Shown: positions 27,171 to 35,988 of the stretch, one piece after another
Numbering within the stretch: position 1 is the stretch's first letter
Layout of the letters: every line of letters begins with the position of its first letter
Position numbers and translations under genes: made by a program
Assembly: GCF_000690055.1 (NCBI RefSeq)
Contig: NZ_JJNZ01000047.1
Coordinates: forward strand, 1 to 51,126
Direction of reading: 5' to 3'
Length of the DNA: 51,126 bases
From: Pseudoalteromonas fuliginea
Lineage (GTDB): Bacteria > Pseudomonadota > Gammaproteobacteria > Enterobacterales > Alteromonadaceae
The notes under the pieces: model-generated
What the model was told of the DNA's origin: nothing
Database searches by the model: none
Seen by the model: only the letters and a program-made list of their open reading frames with translations

Positions 27171-30100
27171 ATGTCGAAGCGTATGATCAAATTTACACCA
27201 ATTGCAGCATCAGTTGCACTTACATTGGGCTTAACAGCTTGTGGTTCTGATAACGATAGGAATGTATACGTACCTCCTGTTGAATCTTTTAGCTCATCAG
27301 ATGATGCTCAATTTAATGTTGAAGTAACTGGTAAAGCTGTTAAAGGCGCAATGATGAACGCGGTAGTAAGCGTTTCTACATTAGATGCAACTGGTCAAAG
27401 TGTACCTGTTGCATTTAGATTAGAAGCCTCTTCTGAAGCTGAATCTTTCTCTGGAGAAGGTTTATCGCAAGATGCAGCCGATGCTGATTTAGAAGCAAAC
27501 AAAATTGCAGGTAACCCTGATGATGTTCTAACAAATGAAAGCGGACGCTACAGCATTTTCTTAGAAGATAACTTTACTGGACCAGTTTACATCACAGTTA
27601 AAACGTCAGAAGAAGGCGATGAGAGCTTTTTAAGATGTGATGCTTACTTAGGTTGTGGTTCTTACGCAACAGCCCCAGAAGTTGATGATGTAAATGATGG
27701 CGATACTGCAATTGAATTTGGTGAATGGTACAAAACTGATCTAGAACTTTCAGTAATCAAATTTGTCCCAGCAATTACAGCTGATACGTCAGGTGCAAGT
27801 GGAGCTCAAGGCGATCCAGGTGTATCTCGTTCTTTAACAGCTAATGCAACATTGTTTACGACTATCGGTTCTCAGTTAATTATTACAGCTGGAGGAGAGG
27901 TTGGTCCTCCTACTATTGCTGAAGTAAGTTTACGCAGTTTTTTCCAATTAATGGGACCTGATAGCACACTTCAAATACCAGAGTTACTTGCTGACCCTTC
28001 AATTGGTGGTGCAGTTGATTTAAGTGATGTAGACGGTGAAGAAGAGTTAAGCGAAGGTATTTTAGCAATTTCTCAAATAGCGTCATCTATTCAAGGTTTA
28101 GACTCTATCAGCGATGTGCTAAGTAAATTAAAAACAGGCATTAAAGATGGTAAGTTAAGCGGTAGTGATGATGCTGAAATTGCAGCGTTAGCGGCTAAAC
28201 TTCAACAAGCAGTAACAAACACATCTAACATTTTTTTAGCCATTGCTACTGGTGATGATGATGCTATTGAAGCTGCAATTATAAATGCATTCAATGTTGT
28301 TAATCCAAATGCAACAGATGCTGAAAAAGATGCATTTATTTTACAAGCGGCTGGCATTGCTGCTAAAGCAAAAGCAGCAAAAAATAAAGCTATTAAAAAT
28401 GGCGCAGCAACTGACGCTAGTTTAGCTCTTATTGCTAAAAAAGTTAAAAAAGCATTAGAAAAGTTAGGTTGTACAGATAACTGTGAAGCTGATGACAATT
28501 TTTATGCTCAATTAGCTGTTTCTGTTACAGCAGAGGTTACAGCATCAGAAGCTGAACTTGTTACTTTACAAGCTTTAGTCGTGACAGCTGAGACTAACTT
28601 AGCAGATGCTCAATCTCTAGGTGGAGAAACGGTTACTGATGCAGCAAGTGCTGTCGCATTTGCAAGTGCAGTAGCTACACTTGTTAATGAAGCTGAAACT
28701 GCCGATTTAGCAAATAAAGTAAATAAATTATTTATTAAGTCTCAAGGTCTTGTTTCAGCAGCAACATTACTTGTTGACCAAAATAATACATACCAACAAA
28801 TTCTTGATAATGCAGAAGATCTACTATCTGATGCAAATACAGAAGTTGACAAAGTAAGTGCGTTTGACGCAGCGCTTGCTGAATTAGTTATTGCTGTTGA
28901 TGCGGCTGTTACAGAGTTTGATGTTGAAGTAACGGCGGCTAAAGCTATTGCTATTGATGCAGCAGATGTTGCAGATGCGAAGCAAACCCTATCAATGACA
29001 GCAGAAGCTGCTTCTACTTCAGCGCTTGCTGATGCACAAAACGCGACGATCGATACCGCTGTTAATGCAGCGGCTGCTTTAGAGCTTGCAACAGCAGCAG
29101 TCTCTGCCGCATCTGAATTTGCTACAACTGTAGATGCATTGGAAATTGCTATAGCGCAAGCTAAAGCAGCTGCACAAGCATATTTAGATGTTGCTGTAAC
29201 AGATGAAGATAAAGACGCAGCACAAACATTAGTTGATGATGCTGATGCAATGGTTAAAGTTGCTACTGATAAAGCTGAATTAGCAGCAGAGCAGTTTACA
29301 GCTGCGTTAGCGCTTCAAGTTGCTGCAGAAGAAGCGCTTCCTAAACTAACTGTACTAGCTTCTGTTAAAGCTACGTCAGAGTCATTAGCGACTATGACAG
29401 TGCTAACGAGTACTGGTGGTGGTGCTATTATTGATGCTGCTGAAATTGTAGCTGATGTAATCGATGAAGTTTCTGGTATGGGTGATTCTGCATCGGGTAC
29501 ATCTACACGTTTCCCTAACTGGGCTTACAATTACAGCTTAGATGATCTTACACTTATGCTTAGCAATGCTACTACAGGTGAAATGATTAACGCAGCGGCT
29601 TCTTATGAAGGTGATAAGCTAGTTGTTGCTTGGGGTGCTACGCTGGTAGGCGAAAATGATGCATCTATTAAGCTTGTAACTGCTGATACGCAAGTAGCAG
29701 CATTGACAGATTGTGTTGAATTTGCAGCAGGTACAATTGATGCTACTCAAATCGATTCATGTTTAGTATTTACTTTTGATGGCGCGGTGACGGCTGATAA
29801 TGTAGATGATGCAGAAATCATAATGACTGAAACGACTAACCATATTGAAATTATGGATGGCGATTCTGGCTTTAACGGCGTGTTAAGCATTACAGCTGAT
29901 GAAGAAACAGATTCAAGTTCTATTTTATTAGAAGGTGTATCTGGTGATGTAGACTTTAAAGTAATGAGCTCTGACAGTACCTTAGATATTACTGTGAATG
30001 ATGCTATGGGTTACACATTGTCTATTACTGATGGCGAAAGTGCGGATTACATAGGTAGCGTTATGGCTATGTACAATGAGGCTATGATGTCTTTTGGTAC

Positions 30101-30194
30101 AGTAACCGAGATTACTAATGGTATTTCAATAACCTATATCGATGGTGACGTGGTTGATTACACTGATGTTGATTTAATTGATTCATCTAAGTAA
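27171..30194 (+). CDS. Large alanine-rich lipoprotein, unknown function
   Basis: A 1007-residue lipoprotein: signal peptide with lipobox LTAC and acylated Cys24, then a Ser/Asp-rich linker. Residues about 50-145 resemble a carboxypeptidase-regulatory or Ig-like fold (VTGKAVKGAMMNAVVSVS, later NESGRYSIFL). A CxxxxGCG motif (Cys156, Cys162) is followed by an acidic DVNDGD loop. Residues about 300-800 are highly Ala-rich, acidic and probably alpha-helical or coiled coil. The last 230 residues look beta-rich and end in a DGD motif. AAGGAG precedes the ATG. The gene at 31360 codes a second lipoprotein sharing the CxxxxGCG and end motifs. A surface or periplasm-spanning role is inference. Confidence 0.8.
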   Translation: MSKRMIKFTPIAASVALTLGLTACGSDNDRNVYVPPVESFSSSDDAQFNVEVTGKAVKGAMMNAVVSVSTLDATGQSVPVAFRLEASSEAESFSGEGLSQDAADADLEANKIAGNPDDVLTNESGRYSIFLEDNFTGPVYITVKTSEEGDESFLRCDAYLGCGSYATAPEVDDVNDGDTAIEFGEWYKTDLELSVIKFVPAITADTSGASGAQGDPGVSRSLTANATLFTTIGSQLIITAGGEVGPPTIAEVSLRSFFQLMGPDSTLQIPELLADPSIGGAVDLSDVDGEEELSEGILAISQIASSIQGLDSISDVLSKLKTGIKDGKLSGSDDAEIAALAAKLQQAVTNTSNIFLAIATGDDDAIEAAIINAFNVVNPNATDAEKDAFILQAAGIAAKAKAAKNKAIKNGAATDASLALIAKKVKKALEKLGCTDNCEADDNFYAQLAVSVTAEVTASEAELVTLQALVVTAETNLADAQSLGGETVTDAASAVAFASAVATLVNEAETADLANKVNKLFIKSQGLVSAATLLVDQNNTYQQILDNAEDLLSDANTEVDKVSAFDAALAELVIAVDAAVTEFDVEVTAAKAIAIDAADVADAKQTLSMTAEAASTSALADAQNATIDTAVNAAAALELATAAVSAASEFATTVDALEIAIAQAKAAAQAYLDVAVTDEDKDAAQTLVDDADAMVKVATDKAELAAEQFTAALALQVAAEEALPKLTVLASVKATSESLATMTVLTSTGGGAIIDAAEIVADVIDEVSGMGDSASGTSTRFPNWAYNYSLDDLTLMLSNATTGEMINAAASYEGDKLVVAWGATLVGENDASIKLVTADTQVAALTDCVEFAAGTIDATQIDSCLVFTFDGAVTADNVDDAEIIMTETTNHIEIMDGDSGFNGVLSITADEETDSSSILLEGVSGDVDFKVMSSDSTLDITVNDAMGYTLSITDGESADYIGSVMAMYNEAMMSFGTVTEITNGISITYIDGDVVDYTDVDLIDSSK

Positions 30195-30206
30195 TATTTA
30201 AACTAT

Positions 30207-30241
30207 AAAAGGGAAAAGCCTAGCGCTTTTCCCTTTTTTTA
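30207..30241 (+). terminator. Intrinsic terminator after the 27171 lipoprotein gene
   Basis: AAAAGGGAAAAGC and GCTTTTCCCTTTT form a 13-bp stem with a 5-nt loop, ending in a T-run. It lies 12 bp after the stop, so the next two genes are likely expressed at a lower level or from another promoter. Confidence 0.88.
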
Positions 30242-30258
30242 TAGAAAGCGATTAAATT

Positions 30259-31350
30259 ATGAAAAAAAAAATTCTCTTGTTAGGATTTTCAACAGCTCTT
30301 ATTTCTCCATTTGTTTCCGCAGATAACCAATTTCAAGTATTTACACATTTTGACGCAGAGATTTACACCGAAGCACAGCCAGTACAAGCTTTTGTCGATG
30401 ATTTCGATGCACCACTAAAATCGGGAGACAGTGCATTTACTTACAATATATTTGAAGTCGGTGTGGGTTTCGGGAATTTTAAGGTTGGTTTACAAAGTCG
30501 CTATGATTACGTGCTTAATTTTGATCCAGATACGGCCAAATACACTCACACTGAAAAAAATGATTTAGAGTTTGAGGATCGTTTTTATACATATAATTTA
30601 GATGCAAAACAAGCGACTTCAAATGGTGTTTTTGTATCTTACGATTTTAAGTTTTTAGATAAAAATTCATTAACAATTACACCTAAATTATCCGTTTTTT
30701 CGAGTACGCATTTTCAAGATGCTACTGTAAATGGCGAAATTTATAGCGATGAAGTTGAAGGTGCTGTAACTGTTGATTACAATTTTTCAAAAGATATTTT
30801 ATTTAAAAAATTCACACCAGACCAGAAACCTGAAAGCCTAGGCTATAGCCTAGATATTTTTGCTGATTGGCAAGTAAATGATGAACTACAACTTGGTTTT
30901 AGTGTAAAAGATTTACTCTATAAAACAGATTACGACGATAGTGGCTTTGTTAAAGGCCAAACTACAGAAGTTCCATTTAGTGAAAATGACAACGGCGACA
31001 TTACTACCCAGCCAACAGTATCATTAAAAACGTCTGCATTTGGAAATACCGAATCGCATGATTTTGAGATGGAAATGCGACTACAAGCATTTGCCGATTA
31101 CAGAATAAACGAGCGTTTTTCAACCCAACTAACTTTAAAACGTTACGATAAAGACACGTTTAGCCAATTAAAAGGCCGCATTCACTTTTGGGATCATTGG
31201 AAAGTACAAGCAGGCTACGAAACAAAAAGTGAAGCGTTTTTGGTTGGTATAGAAAGTGAATATTTTGGTCTTAATTTACAAACAGATAGCTTAGATTTAG
31301 ATAAAGCCTATTATGCGAATGTGAATTGGTACGTGAACATTAAGTTTTAA
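30259..31350 (+). CDS. Probable outer-membrane beta-barrel protein
   Basis: A 363-residue secreted protein: signal peptide MKKKILLLGFSTALISPFVSA, then alternating polar/aromatic strands (for example FGNFKVGLQSRYDYVLNF and WKVQAGYETKSEAFLVGI). It ends NVNWYVNIKF with a terminal Phe, the usual barrel-assembly signal. No known porin family is recognised. Its stop and the next gene are only 9 bp apart, so it is co-transcribed with the second lipoprotein, and it stands between two related lipoprotein genes. This suggests that the three products act together in the outer membrane. Confidence 0.75.
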   Translation: MKKKILLLGFSTALISPFVSADNQFQVFTHFDAEIYTEAQPVQAFVDDFDAPLKSGDSAFTYNIFEVGVGFGNFKVGLQSRYDYVLNFDPDTAKYTHTEKNDLEFEDRFYTYNLDAKQATSNGVFVSYDFKFLDKNSLTITPKLSVFSSTHFQDATVNGEIYSDEVEGAVTVDYNFSKDILFKKFTPDQKPESLGYSLDIFADWQVNDELQLGFSVKDLLYKTDYDDSGFVKGQTTEVPFSENDNGDITTQPTVSLKTSAFGNTESHDFEMEMRLQAFADYRINERFSTQLTLKRYDKDTFSQLKGRIHFWDHWKVQAGYETKSEAFLVGIESEYFGLNLQTDSLDLDKAYYANVNWYVNIKF

Positions 31351-31353
31351 GGA
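31349..31353 (+). promoter_or_regulatory. Ribosome-binding site choosing the start at 31360
   Basis: AAGGA overlaps the barrel gene's stop codon. It is 6 nt from ATG 31360 but touches ATG 31354, so the second ATG is the better start. Confidence 0.6.
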
Positions 31354-31359
31354 ATGAAG

Positions 31360-33240
31360 ATGTTAAAACAAATTATACCTTTAGGGGTCGCTATTGCATT
31401 GGTAGGTTGTGGTTCTTCATCAGACAGTGACAGTTCAGAATCTGTTGCAGTGAGTGAAGCTTCAACATCTTCTTCTGTAAATTTTTATGTATCTAATTGG
31501 CAATCACCACAGGGAACGCTTAATGTTTTAGATAGTGATGGGGTGGTGAAAGAATCAATTGAAGTCGAAAACATCAATACTGCGAGTATAAATGTAACTC
31601 CACTTACTTTTAATAGCTTTGAGTTTATACCTAGTGATACAACGCTACCTTGCCCACGCTTTACCGGTTGCGGCAGAACAGTTCGTGGTGATGCAAATGA
31701 CTTAAACGCGAACCGTTTAATCGACTATCAAGAATTAACAGCCGTTACTCTTAATTACAAAGCAGCTGCTTTTAGTGCTCCTGGTGTAAATACGGTTTAT
31801 TTATCGCCATTGAGTAAAGCAATTACTGACGAAGGTTTTGGTGCTACACAGGCTAGTTTATCAGCCACGCCTTTTTATCATTTAACGCACAGTAATTTAA
31901 ATGCAAGTGTTGAAGCAGAAATGGTTACTAACGCATTTACTTACGCGGCAATTTTAGCTGGTGTTGCTGATAGTACGTTTAGCGTTGTAAGTGCTTTTAA
32001 TGCATTTACTAACTTGGAGACTGACCAGCAAGCGTGGCAAGATTACAGCGATTTAGCAGTGCAGTATGTTACAGATAACTTATTTAGCGACCAAGGTAAT
32101 GCTTTGCTGAAAAATGTCGCTGGTCAAGTTAAGCAAACCATTGCGAGCGTAACTACATTCACAAATTGGCAGGCTCGTTCAGCAGAAGTACAAAGCTTAG
32201 ATTCAAGAGAGTTACTTGTTGATACGCGAAATATAATAGGTGTTGCAAGACTTCAAGAAAAAGCTTACTCAGATGAATTAGACGCAAAATTTACTGAGCT
32301 TGAAGGTGCATTTGATGAAGACACACAAAGAACTCTTAGTGCGCTTACTAATGCTTTAAATGAAGTTATTACAAACTATTCTCCACTTGCAGAAGGCTCT
32401 ACGCCAGCAGGACAATATAAGCTTCGTGATTTGGATATCATTTATAGCCAATCACCTTATACATGGGCTATTACTGGCACATATGATGATTTACCTATAG
32501 CAATTGATTTATCAATCCCAACATTTAGGGTAAGTGGTGTACTGGGAGATAAAATTGAAGGTGTAATGAGTGCAACTGTCACAAATGGCGCTACGGTATT
32601 AAGTGTTGATGTGAGTGAGCTGGTTATTCAATTTGATGGTATAGATGCTCAAAGTGAATTAAACCCAGAAGCTGATACAGGTATAGCGCAGATCACGACC
32701 AATGTAATTATCAATAAAACAGCGGGTAAACTAGAAGGTGACTTATCATTAAACTTAAATCGTTTTGTTAATTCACTAGGTGAGGAGTCAACTACGTTAT
32801 CTACCTTTGATTTTAATGGTAATTACGTAAGCGGCATTCAAAACACTGCATTTCATATCACAGCAGTAGAGGCTTCGCCTTTTATTGGCGAAGACAATGA
32901 TGATTTAGCCTTTACTTTTGAGTTAGATTTTCCATTAAGTGGAGCAAGCGACTTTAAATTTGCATACGTAGGTGATGTTGAAAATTTATCTGAACTTACT
33001 TCTACAGATATATTTGTTAGTGTAAAAAATAGCGCGCTAGATTTACGTATTCGTGATGTTAGTGGCAATATTAACCTCATTGCGAAAGGCGAAAATGGCC
33101 GTTGGTTAGATGTAAAACAAAAGGGCCGTAATTACAGTGGCGGTTTATATTTTGGTGATACTAAAATAGCTGACGTTACTGCCGTTCGTGGCATCCCCGG
33201 GGTTTTATTTTCAAATGGCGATTTTGAATCGTTGTTCTAA
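31360..33240 (+). CDS. Large lipoprotein, related to the 27171 product
   Basis: A 626-residue lipoprotein starting MLKQIIPLGVAIALVGCGSS, with acylated Cys17 and a Ser/Asp-rich linker. A CxxxxGCG motif (Cys98, Cys104) is followed by the acidic DANDLNANR loop, as in the larger lipoprotein upstream. The middle is mainly helical, and the last 250 residues are beta-rich and end GVLFSNGDFESLF, resembling the end of the other lipoprotein. An ATG two codons upstream is possible, but the AAGGA spacing favours 31360. It is co-transcribed with the barrel gene and ends at a terminator shared with convergent moeA. Function unknown. Confidence 0.78.
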   Translation: MLKQIIPLGVAIALVGCGSSSDSDSSESVAVSEASTSSSVNFYVSNWQSPQGTLNVLDSDGVVKESIEVENINTASINVTPLTFNSFEFIPSDTTLPCPRFTGCGRTVRGDANDLNANRLIDYQELTAVTLNYKAAAFSAPGVNTVYLSPLSKAITDEGFGATQASLSATPFYHLTHSNLNASVEAEMVTNAFTYAAILAGVADSTFSVVSAFNAFTNLETDQQAWQDYSDLAVQYVTDNLFSDQGNALLKNVAGQVKQTIASVTTFTNWQARSAEVQSLDSRELLVDTRNIIGVARLQEKAYSDELDAKFTELEGAFDEDTQRTLSALTNALNEVITNYSPLAEGSTPAGQYKLRDLDIIYSQSPYTWAITGTYDDLPIAIDLSIPTFRVSGVLGDKIEGVMSATVTNGATVLSVDVSELVIQFDGIDAQSELNPEADTGIAQITTNVIINKTAGKLEGDLSLNLNRFVNSLGEESTTLSTFDFNGNYVSGIQNTAFHITAVEASPFIGEDNDDLAFTFELDFPLSGASDFKFAYVGDVENLSELTSTDIFVSVKNSALDLRIRDVSGNINLIAKGENGRWLDVKQKGRNYSGGLYFGDTKIADVTAVRGIPGVLFSNGDFESLF

Positions 33241-33258
33241 TTAATTGACTTAAATATT

Positions 33259-33296
33259 AGACATAAAAGCCCAACATTAGTTGGTTTTTTATGTCT
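33259..33296. terminator. Bidirectional terminator, lipoprotein gene / moeA
   Basis: Two 17-nt arms (AGACATAAAAGCCCAAC against GTTGGTTTTTTATGTCT) pair at 15 of 17 positions around a 4-nt loop, with T-rich sequence in both directions. It serves the convergent genes on either side. Confidence 0.8.
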
Positions 33297-33307
33297 ATAT
33301 TAAGTAT

Positions 33308-34525
33308 TTATAACAACTCAATACTTACCGTTGCACCTTTTTCGATATTGCCGCTTTGTGCTGGCACTACAATTAAGCAGTTAGCTTTACTAAGCGACGA
33401 AAGTACACCCGAGCCCTGTTTATTAAACGGGGCAACCACCAAGTCACCTTGCTCGTTAGTTGTTGCAGTACCGCGTTGAAAGTCGGCTCTTCCTGGGCGC
33501 TTTTTAATAACGGATGTAGTAATAGCGTTAAAACGCATTTTAGGATTTACGTCACCAAGACCCGACAGCTTTTGCAGTGCAGGCTCTACTAACTGATTAA
33601 ATGTAACAGCAGCCGACACAGGGTTACCTGGCAAGCCAAAAAAGTAACTGTTACTTAATTTACCAAAGGCAAAAGGTTTGCCTGGTTTCATGGCTATTTT
33701 CCAAAAGTGAATATTGCCAATTTCGTTGAGCACTTCTTTTGTAAAGTCGGCTTCACCAACGGATACACCGCCTGAGCTTATTACGGCATCGGCAAGTTCG
33801 TTCGCTTTTAAAAATGCATTAGTGATGAGTTCTTTGTCATCAGGGATAATTCCTAAATCAAGCACGTCTATATTTTTTTGTTGCAGCGCACTAATAATAA
33901 CAGCGCGGTTGCTCTCAAAAATAGCGCCTTGCTCAAGAGGCTGACCAGGTTCTATTAGCTCATCGCCTGTAGAAAGCACGGCTATTTTTAAGTTTCTTAC
34001 TACGTCTATATTGGCAATTCCTAAAGATGCAAGTAACCCCACATCAACGGCTTTTAGTTTATCGCCTGCTTTTAAAATAACGTCGTCGATTGCTATATCT
34101 TCGCCAGCAAAACGCACGTTTTCGTTTAGTTTTGGTTGCGCGGTAAACGTAATTTTATCACCATCAACCGAGGCATTTTCTTGCATTACAACGCCGTTAG
34201 CGCCTGGTGCAATGGCGGCGCCGGTCATTATTCTTACGCATTGGCCTGGGGTAAGCGTTTCTTCAAAAACTTGACCTGCAAACACACTACCTACTTGTGT
34301 GTAGGTTAAGCTTTTATCTGAAATACACAGCGCATAGCCATCCATTGCTGAGTTGTTATGAGCGGGTACGTTTATAGTTGACTTAACATCGCTTGCTAAA
34401 ACGCGATCAACGCTTTGCATTATAGAAATAGTTTCAACGTCTTTAACAGGCGTTATTGTGCCAAGTATATTCTGTATTGCAGTTTCAATTGGCAATAAAC
34501 CGGGTGCATTGCAAACATCGTTCAT
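33308..34525 (-). CDS. moeA: Molybdopterin molybdenumtransferase MoeA
   Basis: Inserts molybdate into adenylylated molybdopterin to finish the molybdenum cofactor. The 405 residues have the MoeA order: N-terminal VPAHNNSAMDGYAL, AGQVFEETLTPGQCVRIMTGA, then the MoCF domain with STGDEL, SSGGVSVGEADF and a GLPGNPVSA loop, and a C-terminal beta domain. Length fits. It diverges from modA with only 45 bp between the starts, joining molybdate uptake and use. Confidence 0.95.
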   Translation of the reverse strand: MNDVCNAPGLLPIETAIQNILGTITPVKDVETISIMQSVDRVLASDVKSTINVPAHNNSAMDGYALCISDKSLTYTQVGSVFAGQVFEETLTPGQCVRIMTGAAIAPGANGVVMQENASVDGDKITFTAQPKLNENVRFAGEDIAIDDVILKAGDKLKAVDVGLLASLGIANIDVVRNLKIAVLSTGDELIEPGQPLEQGAIFESNRAVIISALQQKNIDVLDLGIIPDDKELITNAFLKANELADAVISSGGVSVGEADFTKEVLNEIGNIHFWKIAMKPGKPFAFGKLSNSYFFGLPGNPVSAAVTFNQLVEPALQKLSGLGDVNPKMRFNAITTSVIKKRPGRADFQRGTATTNEQGDLVVAPFNKQGSGVLSSLSKANCLIVVPAQSGNIEKGATVSIELL

Positions 34526-34570
34526 ATATATTGCTTACTTAAATCATTTTATTTTGAAACAATACTTATA

Positions 34571-35323
34571 ATGTCAAAGCTTTACAATACATGGTTGGGT
34601 TATTTTTTGTGTGTGATATGCATGTTTTCGTGCAGCGTAAACGCAAAAGAAACGCTGCAAGTAGCCGTGGCGAGTAATTTTAAAACGGTATTGCAAACCC
34701 TACTAAAAAAATCTCCATTACCAAATATTGACGTGAAAATATCAGCAGCTTCTAGCGGTGTTTTATATTCGCAAATAGTGCATGGCGCGCCATTTGATGT
34801 GTTTTTATCGGCTGACGATTTTCGACCGAAATCACTTATTAAAGAAGGCTATGCCGAGCAAAGCAGTTTAATCACTTACGCGTTAGGTGAGCTTGCTTTG
34901 TGGCAACCCAAAGCTGAAAAAGTAAATGATAAAGTAGCCATTGCTAATCCGCGTTTTTCACCCTACGGGCGTGCCTCAGAGCACTACGCTAGTAACCATT
35001 TTAAAAAACCAATAAATTATGTGTACGGGAATAACATTACGCATGCGTTTCAGTTTGTGCAAAGCGGTAATGTAGGAGTAGGGCTGGTGGCTGTTTCATC
35101 GCTAAAGGCGGCTTACAGTAACACGCAAGATCAAAAATATTTAGAGTACACCGTGCTGCCTACCAATCAATATCCCGATATAATTCAACAAGGCGTTATT
35201 ATTAGCTCGACTAAAAAGCATGCTAGCGCTAAGCAACTTATGCAATTTTTAATGGCAGAAGCTACGCAGCAGCAGTTAATTGAATTAGGTTACAGAATAA
35301 AGGACAACAATGCTTCAAAGTGA
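34571..35323 (+). CDS. modA: Molybdate ABC transporter, binding protein ModA
   Basis: Periplasmic molybdate/tungstate-binding protein. The 250 residues start with a signal peptide (to about residue 25, VNA) and then the family opening LQVAVASNFKTVLQTL. SAASSGVLYSQI and GAPFDVFLSADD contribute to the oxyanion site. It overlaps modB by 14 bp. A TATAAT-like hexamer overlaps the ATG and is not taken as a promoter; transcription probably starts inside the 5' end of moeA. Confidence 0.93.
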   Translation: MSKLYNTWLGYFLCVICMFSCSVNAKETLQVAVASNFKTVLQTLLKKSPLPNIDVKISAASSGVLYSQIVHGAPFDVFLSADDFRPKSLIKEGYAEQSSLITYALGELALWQPKAEKVNDKVAIANPRFSPYGRASEHYASNHFKKPINYVYGNNITHAFQFVQSGNVGVGLVAVSSLKAAYSNTQDQKYLEYTVLPTNQYPDIIQQGVIISSTKKHASAKQLMQFLMAEATQQQLIELGYRIKDNNASK

Positions 35324-35987
35324 TTTAACCGCGCTGTGGTTAACTATAAAACTTGCCTTTATAACCGCAGTACTCCTTCTTGTTTTTTGTATTCCACTGG
35401 CATACAAGCTCGCTGGCTATAACGGTAAATTTAAACCATTTTTAGAGGCATTAATTGCAATGCCTTTAGTGCTACCGCCTACATTATTAGGGTTTTACTT
35501 ACTTGTTTTATTTTCGCCTGATCACGCTTTTGGGCAGTTTTGGTTTTGGCTAACGGGTACGCAGCTTGCGTTTAGTTTTCAGGGCGTGGTTATCGGCTCG
35601 CTTTTTTATTCACTGCCTTTTGTAATGCAGCCGCTTGTGGCTGGGTTTAAACATATTAATCAAACCTATAACGAAGCTGCCATTGCGCTTGGGTTGAGCC
35701 CGTTTAAACGCTTTGTGCATTTAATCATTCCGCTTTTAAAACCCAGTATTGGTAGCGCGTTTGCTTTAGGTTTTGCGCATACATTGGGTGAATTTGGTTT
35801 GGTATTAATGATTGGCGGTAATATTCAGGGGCAAACACAGGTGGTGTCTATTGCGCTTTATGACCATGTTGAATCGTTAAATTATACGGCGGCGCATCAG
35901 CTTTCACTTATTTTACTGGCTATTTCGTTTGCCTGTTTAGTGCTGTTATTTAAGTTTAATAAAAGCATTGTAGGGGTTAAGCAATAA
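35310..35987 (+). CDS. modB: Molybdate ABC transporter permease ModB
   Basis: Inner-membrane channel of the molybdate importer. The 225 residues have about five membrane segments and the EAA loop (YNEAAIALGLSPFKRFVHLIIPLLKP) that docks on ModC; it includes the ALGLSPF-type core. The ATG lies within modA with AAAGGAC upstream, so translation is coupled. modC starts one base after the stop. Confidence 0.94.
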   Translation: MLQSDLTALWLTIKLAFITAVLLLVFCIPLAYKLAGYNGKFKPFLEALIAMPLVLPPTLLGFYLLVLFSPDHAFGQFWFWLTGTQLAFSFQGVVIGSLFYSLPFVMQPLVAGFKHINQTYNEAAIALGLSPFKRFVHLIIPLLKPSIGSAFALGFAHTLGEFGLVLMIGGNIQGQTQVVSIALYDHVESLNYTAAHQLSLILLAISFACLVLLFKFNKSIVGVKQ

Positions 35988-35988
35988 A

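Noticed and set aside
34505..34571. ModE operator between moeA and modA
   Set aside because: ATCGTTCATATATA resembles one half of a ModE site, but the other half is not found and no modE gene is present.
34567..34572. TATAAT as modA -10 box
   Set aside because: It overlaps the modA ATG and lacks a -35 box at a proper distance.
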